Below, in pieces: positions 1 to 14,300 of a stretch of 64,000 bases of DNA (positions are counted from its first letter, which is position 1; the number at the start of each line of letters is the position of its first letter). The translations under genes and the position numbers were made by a program. The DNA is taken from NCBI GenBank assembly GCA_023846275.1, contig CM043875.1:40826633-40890632 (forward strand). The letters are read 5' to 3'. The DNA comes from Vanilla planifolia. Its lineage: Eukaryota > Streptophyta > Magnoliopsida > Asparagales > Orchidaceae. The notes below the pieces were generated by a model. That model saw nothing but the letters and a program-made list of their open reading frames with translations, made no database searches and was not told the DNA's origin.

Positions 1-899
1 GGATCGTTATCTCAAGTAGGAAGTAAGCTATGCAATAGGCCTTGAGGACGGTCTCAAGGTCCTTGTGAAATATCAAGAGCCTTGAGTCATCTTTCATCTG
101 CAAATAAAGAAAGTTTTGAAGGCAACAAGCTCTAACATATGAAGAGTGCAATTGTTAGTGATCGTTTTGCTTTTTTTGACATTTGGAGATTTGGAATTTA
201 AACAATTATGGAATTTTGATATTTTAGGAAAGTAGTGCTAGCTATTATTTTATATATTTCATTCTATGTTTATATGGGTTTAGAAGACATTAAAACCCAT
301 TCTAGCTGATGAGTAAGAAGACTATTCTTTGCAATCTTTTTTTTTTTGAAGGCATAGAGTTTTGAAACCCTAGCCATAGAGGATTGGTAGCCACAATCTT
401 TTCTTCTTTTCTCTGTGTCTTTGGTATTATTCTGTGGTTGTGTTTGATCCCCTTGCATCTAGTTGACCTAAACTTTGAACATTTACAAAAATCTTGCAAA
501 CATCCATCTCACCCGATGCCAAAAAGAGCAATTCAGAATATTGACAGATCACCACTAATCTTAACTCAGTATCTTTGCATGATAGAGAAATAAAACTGGT
601 ACAATTCCCTTACATGAGGCTGTTGTACACTACTTGCTCTTAGCTGCTTAGCACTGTACAATGGAAAAGCTTGAGGCTCTGGATACATCTCTTGAATCCT
701 GATTTTTGTAGCATGGATGGTTTTTCTTTTCATATTCGTTATAGTTAACCTCTTTGATGTATTTGTGCTAATGATGCCTAGATGCCCACTGTCTTTCTAT
801 TTGAATTATTGACATTCTCCTGGTGCCATTTTTTGCTTGCATAGTCATTTTTGAATGGAAACTGGCGTTTTGCATAAAATTAATTCAGGCAATCTGCAG
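1..899. other. Intron sequence upstream of first visible mannosidase exon
   Basis: I find no stretch here encoding the expected upstream mannosidase residues (the DPFGHSAVQAYLLGAE neighbourhood). The only open frames are short and low-complexity. The segment is best read as the 3' part of an intron ending in the AG at 898-899, with the preceding exons before base 1. Confidence 0.6.
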
Positions 900-2394
900 G
901 TGGGATTTGATGCTCTATACTTTGCTCGTATTGATTACCAAGATAGGGAAGAACGAAAAGATCTCAAAAACCTTGAGATTGTTTGGAGGGGATCCAAGAC
1001 TTTTGGCTCATCTGCCGATGTAAGTGGTTTATTGAATTGTTTCCTCTGCAGAAGGAAATCTATGGTTGATTTTTTTAAAGAGAAAATGAGAATCAATGAT
1101 TGATCTATGATACTGTGTCATGAGTTTTATCTCATCTTTGCGATTAGCTCTAAAACATTTATTCCTTGTTGTTCATCAGATTTTTGCTGGCATATTTCCT
1201 GTGAACTACGAACCACCTCCTGGAGGTTTCTACTTTGAAGTCAATTCTGATTCCCCAATTGTTCAGGTGACTTTGCAATGTTCTGAATAATTGAATGTTG
1301 ATCAGCAGGAATTCATTTGTAATACTCTTGATTGCAGGATGATCCCCTTCTGTTCGATTACAATGTCCATGAGCGAGTAAATGATTTTGTTTCTGCAGCT
1401 ATATTGCAGGTATCATGAAAATGTTGTTCAACTTATCCCTCATTTTAACACACAGTTAAGGTCATGCATAGATGATCACCCGGCTTTTCAACCTTGTGTC
1501 ACTATTTGTTTTTTATATTTCATGGATAAACAGCACAAACCTCAAGAGTAAATTGTTAAGGGTGATTGAAATTATTCTTATTTTATTAACAAATGTAGGA
1601 GTAAGCATGGGGCGTGATAAGCAGTTTGACGTACTTGCTAGTGCATGATAATCACTGACCATTTAATTATGTTAAAAAAGGCATCGGGTTGCATGCGATC
1701 TTCATAGAGGAGCAAGATTTTGGTAATAATTTTGCAAGGAGGGAATAATACGTTTGATAAACGAAATCATTGACTAAGTGAAATCCGTTCCGTTGATGCC
1801 AGCACAATTCGTAGTCCACTTATTTATTTAGAATAGATTTTCTTTTGGCGTGTTTCTTCATTTCAGTAGAATTCTCCATACCCTTAGTATAAAGTTCACT
1901 GGGTCTCATGTGATGTACGAAATGTTAATATTAACTTTCGGACTATTTCTAACTAAGCAAACAATTATATAAAAAAGTTGAATATGGGCTGTAGAAGTAG
2001 CGTGTGTAATCTGAATGTTGTTGGTTTTGTCTGTTAATTTGCTCGGTCAACTGAAAATGTTTTTCATAAAAAGAAAGTACTGCGCTCTCCAGGCCTTTCC
2101 ATATTGAACAGTCTTGTTTCCTAAATCATTTAGGATCCTGTGGAGTTTGATTTTGTTCAGATTGTTTGGAAACATTGCATGCTAGCTTCCTTTGTCCATA
2201 ATCTTCTTTCATGCTGAGATATCATTTTTTATTTTGATAAATATTTTGAGTAAAGCAGCAATGCATTATTTTTTTCTCAGGCGAATATTACACGAACAAA
2301 TCATATCATGTTCACCATGGGCACTGATTTCATGTACCAATATGCAAATTCATGGTATAGAGAGATGGATAAATTTATTCACTACGTCAACCAG
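900..2394 (+). CDS. Alpha-mannosidase exon cluster 1 (first four visible exons)
   Basis: Exons 900-1019, 1180-1266, 1338-1409 and 2281-2394 encode visible residues 1-131, the second half of the GH38 catalytic barrel. Residues FARIDYQDR at the start carry the conserved Arg of the active site. The sequence then runs through a WRGSK segment, [13 protein letters not shown], and [11 protein letters not shown] with the likely acid/base Asp. The first exon follows directly from the expected DPFGHS nucleophile segment, which is not in the window. All four exons have lengths divisible by three, so splice phases are 0. The 160-, 71- and 871-base introns are compact. Confidence 0.93.
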
Positions 2395-5300
2395 GTAATT
2401 GTTACATTTAAATTTCATAATCTTCACTTATTTTAGACTTTCAGAATCTATGGGTTGTAGTTCATCTAGACTGTGTTGAACTTAGGCTCAAGGGTCATCT
2501 TGTCTGCGGCTATTCCACTGTACTGTCTATAAAATTAGTTGGATAGTGCTTGCCGATGCAAAAAATTCAACTTCGTATGTGTAGTATATGCATTAGTCAT
2601 TTTGGATAGACAGATAAGAATGCCTGGATTTCCCAACTATAGCTTGGCTGGTTGGTCGATGTCAGCATGTGCACTACAAGAAATTTATGAAAGCGTAAAA
2701 CATGTCACGATATGGTCAAGGACCGAAAACAGAAATCAGATGGTTGCTTCAACCATGAGAACACAATTTTAATGAAAAGGAATATAAATTAGTGGCCAGC
2801 AGACGTATTACTGTAAATTGAAATGTTTTTGCTGCAGAGAAAACAATATGAAGAATATGAAAACAACATACAGAAATGTATTTGTACTATCTTCTTATCC
2901 TTCTTTTGTAGCTTTGTAGAGGCTAAAGGATCTTTGATATGGATACTCACACTTGGGATTTCTTGCTAGGAAGCTTAGAAAAAATATTCTAAGGGTTTTG
3001 TGGTACTATACATTTTAATTGCTTATTTACATTCTGGTAACTATTCTTCTCACTAAGAAGTCCCAGCTAGAAGTCAAGAGTTAGATCATTTTTTTAAGAC
3101 AACTATTGCAGTTTAAAAAACTAGAAAAAATATTTTTTAAGTGTCTGGTAGGAGGCTTTTAAAAAATTGTTGAGTTGGATTTCTTCATTTTAGTTGTTTT
3201 ACTTGATTTTTTCTGATTAAAAATGAAAAAGAAGATTACTGTTAAGATGCAACAATTGCTTTAAAAAATTTAATAATTTGTTCTTTTTTATTTTTAAATT
3301 TTTCTTTTAAAAATTTGTTGTCAAAATGTTCCAAATGAACCTTAATCCAATGGTCAAAGTTTCTTGCTGAACAAGGATCACAATATAATGAGGAAAAAAC
3401 TAGAACTTGGTGGTATGAGATGGAAAATTTATTTATCACACTTGAATAGTTGTGAACTTAGCTACTCCAAAGTTTGGAAGCTTCAATGTGCTAAAACAAA
3501 GAAACAATGAGGAAAAATGTTTGTAATGCCATCAAATTAATTTTAGCATTCTTTTCCAAATTCCTATTTAACAATATGTTTTAATAATATTACATGGTTT
3601 TTAAGGTTCGATTGTCATTTATTTTTTTATGTTCATTTATTTCTTTTTTTTTATAAAGAAAATTTTTTTCACAGATTTTAATGAAGAATTTCAACAATTC
3701 TTTTTACACAATAGAGTATTAAGTAGTTTATATTTAATGTCTTTGGGCAATCGACAGAAACCATCTGTCGATCACTGTCATGTTCTGGTATGGAAGGTGG
3801 TCACAATATGCTGTGACGATACATCTTTAATTATATGATTAAATTGAGGTTAAGATATTTATCTTTATGAATTATAAATATGCACAAGATGCATTAAATT
3901 TAATAATTTTACTATTCAGACTACGAAAACAAATTGATTATTTTAAGGTTAAAATGAAAAAATTGAAATGTTCAACTCAAATGAAAGACAATAATGAAAG
4001 GTAAGCATATTCTCATATTTATTAACCTTTTTGATGAAGTTTTTGTGATGAAATTCCCCCAATTAATCTAGTTGGATTTTTAAAAGTTATATCAACAATG
4101 AGTTTGCAAAATAAACCCATAGGTAATACTAACATGGATTGGGTGAGGTATGCTCAATTAGATGTCACAAGTAAAATGATATAACGTATAAGAACTACTA
4201 CATGATCACATAAATTCAACTTGTAATGTGAATCAATATCACTAATTATATCTTTGATAATAACAAGCAATGATAAGAATGTAGTATACTCATAATATCA
4301 AGCACTTGGATGTAATGTGAATAAATACCTAAGATAAAATCACTCATTCTTTAATATTTATTATTCTTAATTATAATCTTTGTCTTTTGAAATTATACTT
4401 AGTATATTATGGATAATCATTTCTAAATCAAATAAGAGAAATCCCTTGGACTCCAAAATTGTTCTATATAACTGTAGTTAGGCTTTAACTCTTTCTTAGA
4501 TTTATAAGAAGAATAGTATTATCAATGAAAATCATTTACCATGGCACTTCATGTTGGATTATGTTTAATAAGAATATTCATAATTAATTCAAAAAAATAA
4601 GTATTTAAAGTAGAGACTTGATGTTTGTTTAGTTGTGGAAGTTTTAGGCAATCCTCTTTGATTTTATGCACTTCATGATGTTGAAGTTTTATTCAAAAAA
4701 TAAGAATATTAATTTTTTTTTCAATATAAGATCTTTCACAACTTATCTTAGTACTCTGTCACAAGCTTCCTCTATGTCAATAAAAATAAAGATTTTTTTC
4801 TTGTCATAAACTTCTATTCTAAACTTTTCATTAAATTTATCGTCAATAGTCAGCCTTTTTGGCATAAAGTAAAGATGTGTTTTCTTGTCATAAACTTCTA
4901 TTCTAAACTTCTCGTCAATTTTATAATCAATGGTCAACTTTTTTGGCATGAAACAAAATTTATTCTTGGATATGTTGGCCGTATATTACAATCCTTGCTC
5001 AATGAATGACAAACTTTTTATTATTCATTTTTCTTTTAAGGAACTAATCAAGCAATATTTTAAAAGCTTTGCACTCATAATTAATTAAATGTCATTCTCA
5101 TTTCTTAAAGAAAGTATTAGTGATAATAGATCATATGATGAAGGAGACTCAAAGCTTGTTCTACCATCTTTGTTATCATTATAGCTCTTACATTTTTTTG
5201 CCTTCTTTCTTAAGTGATCATTTAAATCTCATTATCCCTTGTTTAGTTTCTCGAAATTGTTCTGACATTATTTCTTAATACTAGCATGTAGTCTTGTTTC

Positions 5301-8300
5301 TTTTTTTTTTTGTTTTTTTTTAAAGAATGGGGTTTATTTTATTAATAGTTTAGAGAGGCTCTTATGAGGCATCCTACTCCAAGATGTGAGACAGGTCAAT
5401 AGGAAGGGGCAAACCTTTTAACTCATAATCATCTGTAATAGAATGCTTGGCAAACCAATCGGCTCATTTATTATTCTTGCTCAATATATGAGTAGTTCTG
5501 TGCTTAGTAAAAGATTGAATGGCAAGAAAAGCATGTAACAATATCATGCCAGCGTCCTGTTGATCTATGTATTTGGTAAACACTAAGCAGTTGTCACAGT
5601 ATCACATTTACTTAAAAGATCTACAGATACAAATTTTGGCAACCCATATCAAATCATAAGATACAAAGGATCACCAACTAATATCAAACTATCATCCAAA
5701 TACAATGTAGTGTCATAAATCAAAATAATAAATAATTATCACATCTAAAATTTATCAACTAAAGCATTTAGTAAGTATGATTTCCATCTATTATCTCATA
5801 ATCCTTATTTGTGTATAATAGAAATATGAACTGTGATGCAAACACTAGTGAGACTATATAGTTTTATATATAACTTCACAAGATAACAAAAATATAATAA
5901 GATAAACCAAAATAAAACTCGTATTTGAGAAATAGTATGATAATTAATATTTATTATATAAAAACCATGCATACAAAATATTTTTCATATTTGTTTATTT
6001 ATTCCAGATTATTTTATATAAACAATAAATTAATGTACTTATCTTTTATTTCTTAGGGTTATGTTTTCCTTTTGACCATTTTCTTCTCTATCTAATAATA
6101 TTCAATATCATATCCAATTAACCTTTGCTTGTTGATTTCTCGTTGGCATAAATAAAACTGATATACATTCATATATAATAAAAGTATGGAATTTCAAATC
6201 AATAACTTGATACCTTACACAAAGTGTCATAATGTAAATACAAATCATCAATAAAGATATAAGGTTGGAGATTAGTACCTAGTGACCTTACATAAAGTAT
6301 TAATAACTATCTAATGAGATTATATTATAATCATAACATTAATATTCAATAAATGTACGATCCTAGACTTGTACCTAATCATCTTGTATAGAATACTAGT
6401 AACTATCCAAATAATATTAATATTAGGTAGAGAATAATGACTCAAAAAACTCATAATTCTATTTCACAAGTTATAATTTTTTTAAATATTATATCATAAA
6501 TCCAAGATGATATATTATCTATTTTTAATATATAATTAAATTTTATTTTATATGCATATTTTTATAGATGTATATTCGTTATTATATCAATCATGTAAAT
6601 ATAAATATCACTAAAATATAAAATGATATGCTAATAAAATAACAATCATTCTCTAAGATATCCATATTCTATATTTGAATAATAAATAATAAATAACATA
6701 TGAAAATATTTTAATTATGAAACATGTTATATATTAATTTAATATTGAATTTGCATTGTTGTTATTAGATTTATTTAATTGAATCCGAGATGAAATTGCT
6801 TTACCCAAATTTTTTTTGTTGTTCTTTTACGAATGTTATTTATACTTATTTATTACTAAATAATCTTTTTCAATTTTTATACATGTTATACACATCTTAT
6901 AATTATTAGGTTCAAAACATTGCCTTTGATTTTTTTCTCTTGCTATAATGTCATAATCTATTAATGAACAATATATTTTATATATTTTTTAATAACATAT
7001 TATACTTTGAATCTATCATACTATATTCCATATAGAATTATCTTATGGTTATCTAGATAGTAGTTTATTTGTCTTACTCATAACTTTTTGTTAACCTAAT
7101 GTATTGTATGTCTGTTGTACTGTATATTCTGTTATGCCTTTTGTCTTCCAAGTTAACATATTACAAGTTGAGCTAACATATGGTACATCTAGTTCAAAAT
7201 ATTATACATCGGACTTTATACATTTTTCCTCTTTGAATTGATTTAACCTTAATGTTCCATACATTGTGGTTAACATACGATATGTTGTATTTTCAAATGG
7301 AAAAATAAAATTTTTAAAATCCTCTCAATTTCACTCCAAATTATTTCTAAACTTGCTTAAATCATACAACTTCACTTCTAATGATTACAGTAAGTTAAAA
7401 ACCTCCCAAACTCCAACATAAACCAATTAAATCATTAAAGAGTCAAATTTCTATTTCTTCCCTCTGATTTCTCTGCTCTTGCTACAGCTTTTGCTTTGCT
7501 CTACTTCTCTCCTTCTCGATTCCATTCACTCTCTCCTAACTGCACCAATTGATTTCTTGTTAGCTTTTGCTATTCTTAAACTTTCTTTGAAATCTTTGTC
7601 CTCTTCTTGTGGTCTTAGCACATCTCTCCCTCCTTTACATCTTCTCAACTTCTTCTCTCTCATTTGTTTTCCTTAATTCAAGCAAACCACCTTTCTCTCA
7701 TGACTATCTAATTTTATCCTCTTTCCTATTAAAGCGATATAATTAGATTAGCAAAATACTAATTTATCTTTAATAATTCCTAAACATTAATTTGTTTTTT
7801 TCAAAATGTATAATTAATTATTTTGACTATTAAAAATATAAACTAACTACTATTAGATTCCTCTTAATAGTCATATAATGTTTAAATAAAACCTCTGATT
7901 CTATTACATAATATGATACATTTCTCAATATAATATTAAAATAATAATATTTAAATCAATAAGAGTAACATTTAAAAAAAAATTATTTTATTAAAATACT
8001 CGTAGTTATATCCACATCAGCATAATTTCAATATTTATAATATCTTATACAAAATAAAATTTCAAAACGTTACAATATTAGTTAAAAAATTGGGATTTAA
8101 TTTTTGGATTAATATAATATATTGTTTTAATTTTTTTTTAGCAATATCTAATTTTATATTTCCAATCAAATTAATTTGTTTTGCATTGGATACAGACAGA
8201 CATTTTATAATTGTTTAATTAATTGTATTTCAAATTTGTTTTCTACTTTTAGTTTATTATTAAAATTCAATTTGTAAAGATACTTTCAATTAAAGATGAT

Positions 8301-11300
8301 AGCTATAATTTAAGTAACATAAAATATTTTAAGCTTATATTTTTCTTTTTAAAATTAAATTAAATTAAAATTTATGAAATGAAAAATTTAGTATTGAGAA
8401 TATGGAATTTGAAGGGGTTCAAAGAAAATTGAAATTAAAAAATGAAACTTAAAATTTTGTTTTAAAGTGAAATTGACTTTAATAATGATTCGGTTAATGT
8501 GTCTTTGTGCTAATTTTTTTTTCTTAATTTAGACCATTTTAAATTCATTTGTAATACCTTTTGGCCTAGGTGTATGCTCAAAAAGTCATCATTGAACAAC
8601 TAAACAATCTTGTTGAGTGTAGTTAATTCATTGCGTTATATTCTACTCTTTTGATATGATTGTTACATAAGTTGATGACCAAAATTGCTAAGGATTTAAA
8701 GGGATAGTTGATATGTGAAATTGTATTATTTTTTGTCAAAATAAATTAACTGTAAGGTTTTTATTATTTAGTTAAATTCCTAAAAATCTATGATTTAGTT
8801 ATATTTAACAATTGCTATATGCTAGTAGGAGTTCCTTTTTAAGTTAATTCAATTAAATGATGGCTTAATAATCAAATCAAATGACTAGATTTATTTAAAT
8901 CAATTCAAAGGAATGATTTCTAAACTAAAACCTTTAATAAATGTTAATCGGCAAAGCTTAAGATTAAGCTTATTAAAATTTGCCAAAATGGATGATTGTT
9001 AGTTACTTTAAGTCATATAGATTTAATTTAAATAAGTTCATACAAAGAAGGGTTGTTGTTTAAAGAATGTTTTTTATATTTATAATTAAAATTAAATTAA
9101 TAGAAAGTATTGCTTTTAATTTAAAATATAATTAGTGATTTTTATATGAGGTGGGATACATAATTTAATCAATGAATTTTGTTAAATTTAACAAATTTCA
9201 ATAATAAGGTTTTTATGATTTAGTTATATTCCTAAAATCTATGGTTTAGTTATATTTAACAATTGTTATATGCTAGTTGGAATTTGTTTTTTATTGATAG
9301 CTTTATAGTCTAATCAAATGAATAGATTTAATCCAATAAATTCAAAGAGATGATTTCTAAATTAAGACTTTTAATGAATGTTGATTGGGAAAGTTCAAGA
9401 TTAAGTTTGTTTAAATTTAATCTAATTGACCTAAATTTAATAATAAATTAATTCAATTAATTGATGGCTTAATCAAATCAAATGGGTAGATTTAATTAAA
9501 TCAATTTAAAGGGATTTTTCTAAATTAAAACATTTAATGATTGTGGATCTGGAAATTCCAAGATTAAGTTTATTTAAATTTACTAAAAATGGATGATTGT
9601 AGATTACATTTAGGTCAATTAGATTAAATTTAAATAAGCTGATGGAAGGAAAGGTTGCTATATGAAGTTTTTTAATATTTATAAAAATTAAGTTAATTGA
9701 AAGTATTGCTTTTTCATTTTGAATATAATCAATTTACTTTTTTATGAGATGGATCCTATTTTAGTAGTCAGTGAATTCTTGCTAAATTTAATAAATTAAA
9801 ATAAAGCATATCTAAATTTAACATTTCAGAATAATGACTTTTAATCAAATTGAATTTGTTTTAATTAATTGATAAACTATTAATTAGGCTTCATCAAATG
9901 TTTCAATCTAGTAGTTTCAAAGGATGGATTGTTCACATGAGGTTAATCAGAAGCTGAATTGGTTTAATCATATCAGGCAACTTAATTTATTATTTATAAA
10001 ATTGATTTAATCCTATGAATGACTACACAATTGAACTAATATAGGATTTTGAAATAAATAAATAGGTTTGAATCTAATGTAAAATTCAATTTCAACAGCC
10101 TTAAAGGTCAACTGTCTCTCTAATGTTATTGGGTGTACATGTGTACATATTTGTAAATATGATAGACATAACATGCATGCATACACAGTGAAGCATGTGT
10201 GTGGTGTGTATTGATCATGCATGCTGAGGACTGACAATTATTTTATTTAACAAAGTGTTCTACTTTTTTTTACACGTTGTTTGCAGTTGATATTTCTTGA
10301 GAGGGAAATTGTCTCCTCTTATCTTTTTTTTTTTTTTCATGCATAGGATGGGCGAGTTAATGCCCTGTATTCAACACCTTCCATTTACACTGATGCCAAG
10401 TATCTAGAAAATGAAGTTTGGCCACTTAAAGTGGATGACTTTTTCCCGTGAGTTGAAATTTTTTCACTATTTTCTTTGTATATCATAGAAAACTAATACT
10501 TTCTTGTAATCTGTAGATATGCAGATGGCCCAAATAGGTATTGGACAGGTTACTTTAGTAGTAGGCCTGCCTTCAAAAGATATGTTAGAGTGCTGAGTGC
10601 TTATTATGTGGTAAAGCTTATAGTTTCTTTATAATCATGGTAATTCTTACAAATGAAACTTGAAACATTTAATGTTTCCTAACATTTAATAGGCAGCCAG
10701 GCAGTTGGAATTTTTCAATGGAAGGAACAATTCAGGTCCCACAACTGACAGTTTAGGTGATGCTTTGGCCATTGCTCAACATCATGATGCGGTGAGTGGA
10801 ACTGAAAAACAACATGTGGCTAATGATTATGCCAAACGACTATCTATGGGTTATGCAGAGGTAAGATTCATTTAAAGATATAGAAGTTCATTATGGTTCC
10901 TTTATCAATTAGCAACATTGATACACCCTTATTTTATGACATTTTCAGACAGAGAAGGTGGTTAGTTTATCACTCGGCTGCTTGGCTGGGCAATTCTCAA
11001 ATTCAACTTGCTATAACCCAGCAATGAATTTTGAACAGGTAAGATATACAGACTTTAGTGTGTTGAACTACAAGACAAGCTCACATTTGTCTTTTTGCTA
11101 TGGGCGTAGCTCAAAAAATTTCAACTTTGATGATCCTATGTACTAAATTTTTCTTGCCTTCTTTCATATAATATTTCTTGGCAAGTAGCAACATAGCATT
11201 TATGCTTTAACAAAAAATAAAAAATCAAAGGTTAGGTTGCCAATACAATTTGATATGTGCATGAGGAACATTAGCCTTGATGAGGTTTGCTATCTTGGGT

Positions 11301-14300
11301 TGTCGTTTGCATGATTCATATTTAGTTATGGTCGGAGTTATTTCTGGATACGTTTCTTGAATAGTTTGCTTAATTTAACAATTTGTTTACAATATGTGTT
11401 TAGTAATTATTTTTCTATCTTGTTCCTAGTGCCCCCTTTTGAACATAAGCTACTGCCCGCCCTCTGAAATAGAGTTTTCTCATGGGAGAAGCCTGGTAAT
11501 ACAATTTTTTTTTTTTCATATTTCTCTCATCTGGCATGATTAATCACACTAACTGCTTCAGTCCTTAAACTACTATCATTCAGGTAGTTCTAGTATACAA
11601 CTCACTCGGTTGGAAAAGAGATGATGTGATTCGGATACCTGTACGACACTCATATCTAATCTGCGAATCTCCTTTTTCTTGTATTCTTTTTTATTAACTC
11701 AACACCCTCCAGATAAGTAATTGTGTTGAATGGTACTTCAAACATTAAAACTGAAAATTTTTTTTATTTTCATTTAATTCTCATGCATTCTACAATCATT
11801 TCTTATTGTTTTTTCATGTTTAAATACTAAGTCTACAATTTGCATTATATTGTTTTTGGTTTAATTCTATTCTGATGTTATATTTCTTTGAAAAGATTAG
11901 AAATATGTTGGATTTGATATGTGATGTTAATAAATAGGACCCATTTGGTTAAATGTTTATTTAGGAACTCAATTATTGTAATTATTAAAAAGCTGATCAT
12001 AATAAGTTTCTGAATGACGCTTTTATTGATTACTAGTTTAGTTAAATGTGTATCGCATATTAGTCTTCGTAGTTTGACATTATCTATGGATAGGTCCCTT
12101 TCATTTTCAAATTAGTTAAAAAGTTCAATAGTTTTTTATAGTGCAAATGGGTCGTTTTGTTGTCAACAGTGCTTAACCTAAAAACCTTTCTACCCTTGGT
12201 GCTCATTGCTGCACACTCTCTTTTATTTCTCGATCTTGTCCTAAGAGTAAACCTCAATCCTTCTCTTGTAGTCAACGTCTTGGCCAGTAGCTACAACCTT
12301 GCTAGCAATATGTGTGCTTTAAGGAATCACCTTGTTGGCCTCCACTTATTGTCATCTCTCAAATTGCCATGGCTTTCATCAGCTCATAGTTGAAAAATGC
12401 TTGCCGACACTGTAGTGTTACTCATGGCATCGTGATAGTTAACTATCCTCCATAAGTTGATTTTATTTTATAATTTTAGTTTGTTGTATGGTATGAAATC
12501 TATCTTCTTTGGTTATTTGAGCAATTCAAATGGGTAAACTGGACAAGTATATATTTAGGGTTTGCTATAATGCTAGTATGTCTAAGTATCCAAATGTAGA
12601 TCGTAATTTGCATGTATTGCTTGATATAGAAGATCTTTTGTTGATTACTGCCAAAGAGGCAAACACCAATATGAAATTAAGTGACGTCTAGAGTATATTT
12701 TATAATATGGTAGTTGGTAATGTCCATATAAAAGGTTATAATAACATTTTTAACATGTTTGTTGCTTATAAGAGTGAGTTTAATATTACTCTTGTGTGGG
12801 ATGGATTTGTTAAATGATTTCTTTTTTACTAAATGACTTGAATGCAAATGTGCATTAAGTGGCCAAGAATGTTTTTGTGGAAATTATTGTCAATGAAGCA
12901 GCATGTGATGATGACTAGACAATAGCTGACGATAGTGGATCTGCTCCAAAAGAGCGAGGTGGAGATGCTAACAATGGTGTCAAGTCCTTGCCAATGGCAT
13001 TGTGTTCAAATGATAACAAATTTAAATTTCAATAACATAGTGGATTGGCAAGATGCTGATTGTTGTAGTGTGTAGACGAAGTGGACCTCGTTAAATAGCA
13101 TTTTACAAATGGTGCATCTGTGGGTCTTTGGGTTGTATTGGCTAATGAATTATTTGATATAAGAGGGGAAGAAAGCATCAAGGAACCTGATGGTTATCAA
13201 GCAAGTGACAAAATGGGTGGAAATTATGTTGTGTATCTGCTGTGTTTATGGCTCATTAATGGTCACTTGTTTTCCTTATTGTCACGCCTTGCAATGCATC
13301 TATTACCAGCACGACCTGGTTCATAAGTATTGCTCCCCTTATTTTGACAGCGAAGTGCATAGGAAGACATTACTTTGGCGTGTTAAAACTGACACCTGAT
13401 CCCAACAAAATAGTGAATTTTTACGTGAAAGTCCTTCCACTTTTATCGAAGAGGCAGCCTAATCGACCTAAAGTTAATTGGAGGCAGCAAGACAACAAAG
13501 CATAAGATGTCTCTTCATCAAAGAGGAGATGCACAGTGCAGTGCAAAATGTGAACGTGGTTGGATCTTTAAGCCTTTAGCTGACTAATGGTTGTAATAGA
13601 TGCACTGTGCTTACCTTTAGTGATCTTCTGGACCCATGCATTTGTTGCTGAATATTTTAAAGGATGTATGACTACCTTTAATAATCTTTGCATGGATTTG
13701 TTGACTGACCTCAGCGTTTATGACAACTATACACATGCATTTGCCTTGATGGTCTCTCTGTTGACGATTCCAACATTCTCTGTATGGATTGGTTAGGTCA
13801 CTACTGGAATGAGTTATGTTTTCTAACTTTAGTCAATTATCTAGATATCGCAATATGTTCAGCCAAGTACAGTTCCCTTGTTAATGTGATCCTGGGTTTA
13901 TTTTGCTATCTAAATACTTGGTCACATGCTAACAAATAGGTGGTGCAGAAATCAGCTTAGAGATTGTGTAGGTCCTTGGTCATTTCAGTTTTTTTTTTGT
14001 TTTGTTGTTTTTTTTTTTAGGTTTACTAGAGTAATGTTATGCAGCAATTTATCCCAATATTTTAGGCAGCCCAATTGGAATAGCTGATTGAGCCATTTGT
14101 TGGCTAATTGGTGTATTTTGGTTTTTTCACCATTAATTCTAATGACCTAGTTGCCAGTACTACCTTGTTGAGCATTTGTTTGGCTAAATAATGGTTAAGA
14201 GCAACTAGGAGATTTTGTTTTTGTATTCAACTTGTTATTTACTTTGACAATTAGGTGAAAGATTATTTGTCCATGGAATTGTGCTCAGTGCCAAGATTAT

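Noticed and set aside
3605..3620. GGTTCGATT resembling a tRNA T-loop
   Set aside because: No matching acceptor, D or anticodon stems nearby.
7479..7676. 65-residue Leu/Ser-rich plus-strand frame in intron 4
   Set aside because: Low complexity, CT-rich DNA, no family similarity and no gene context.
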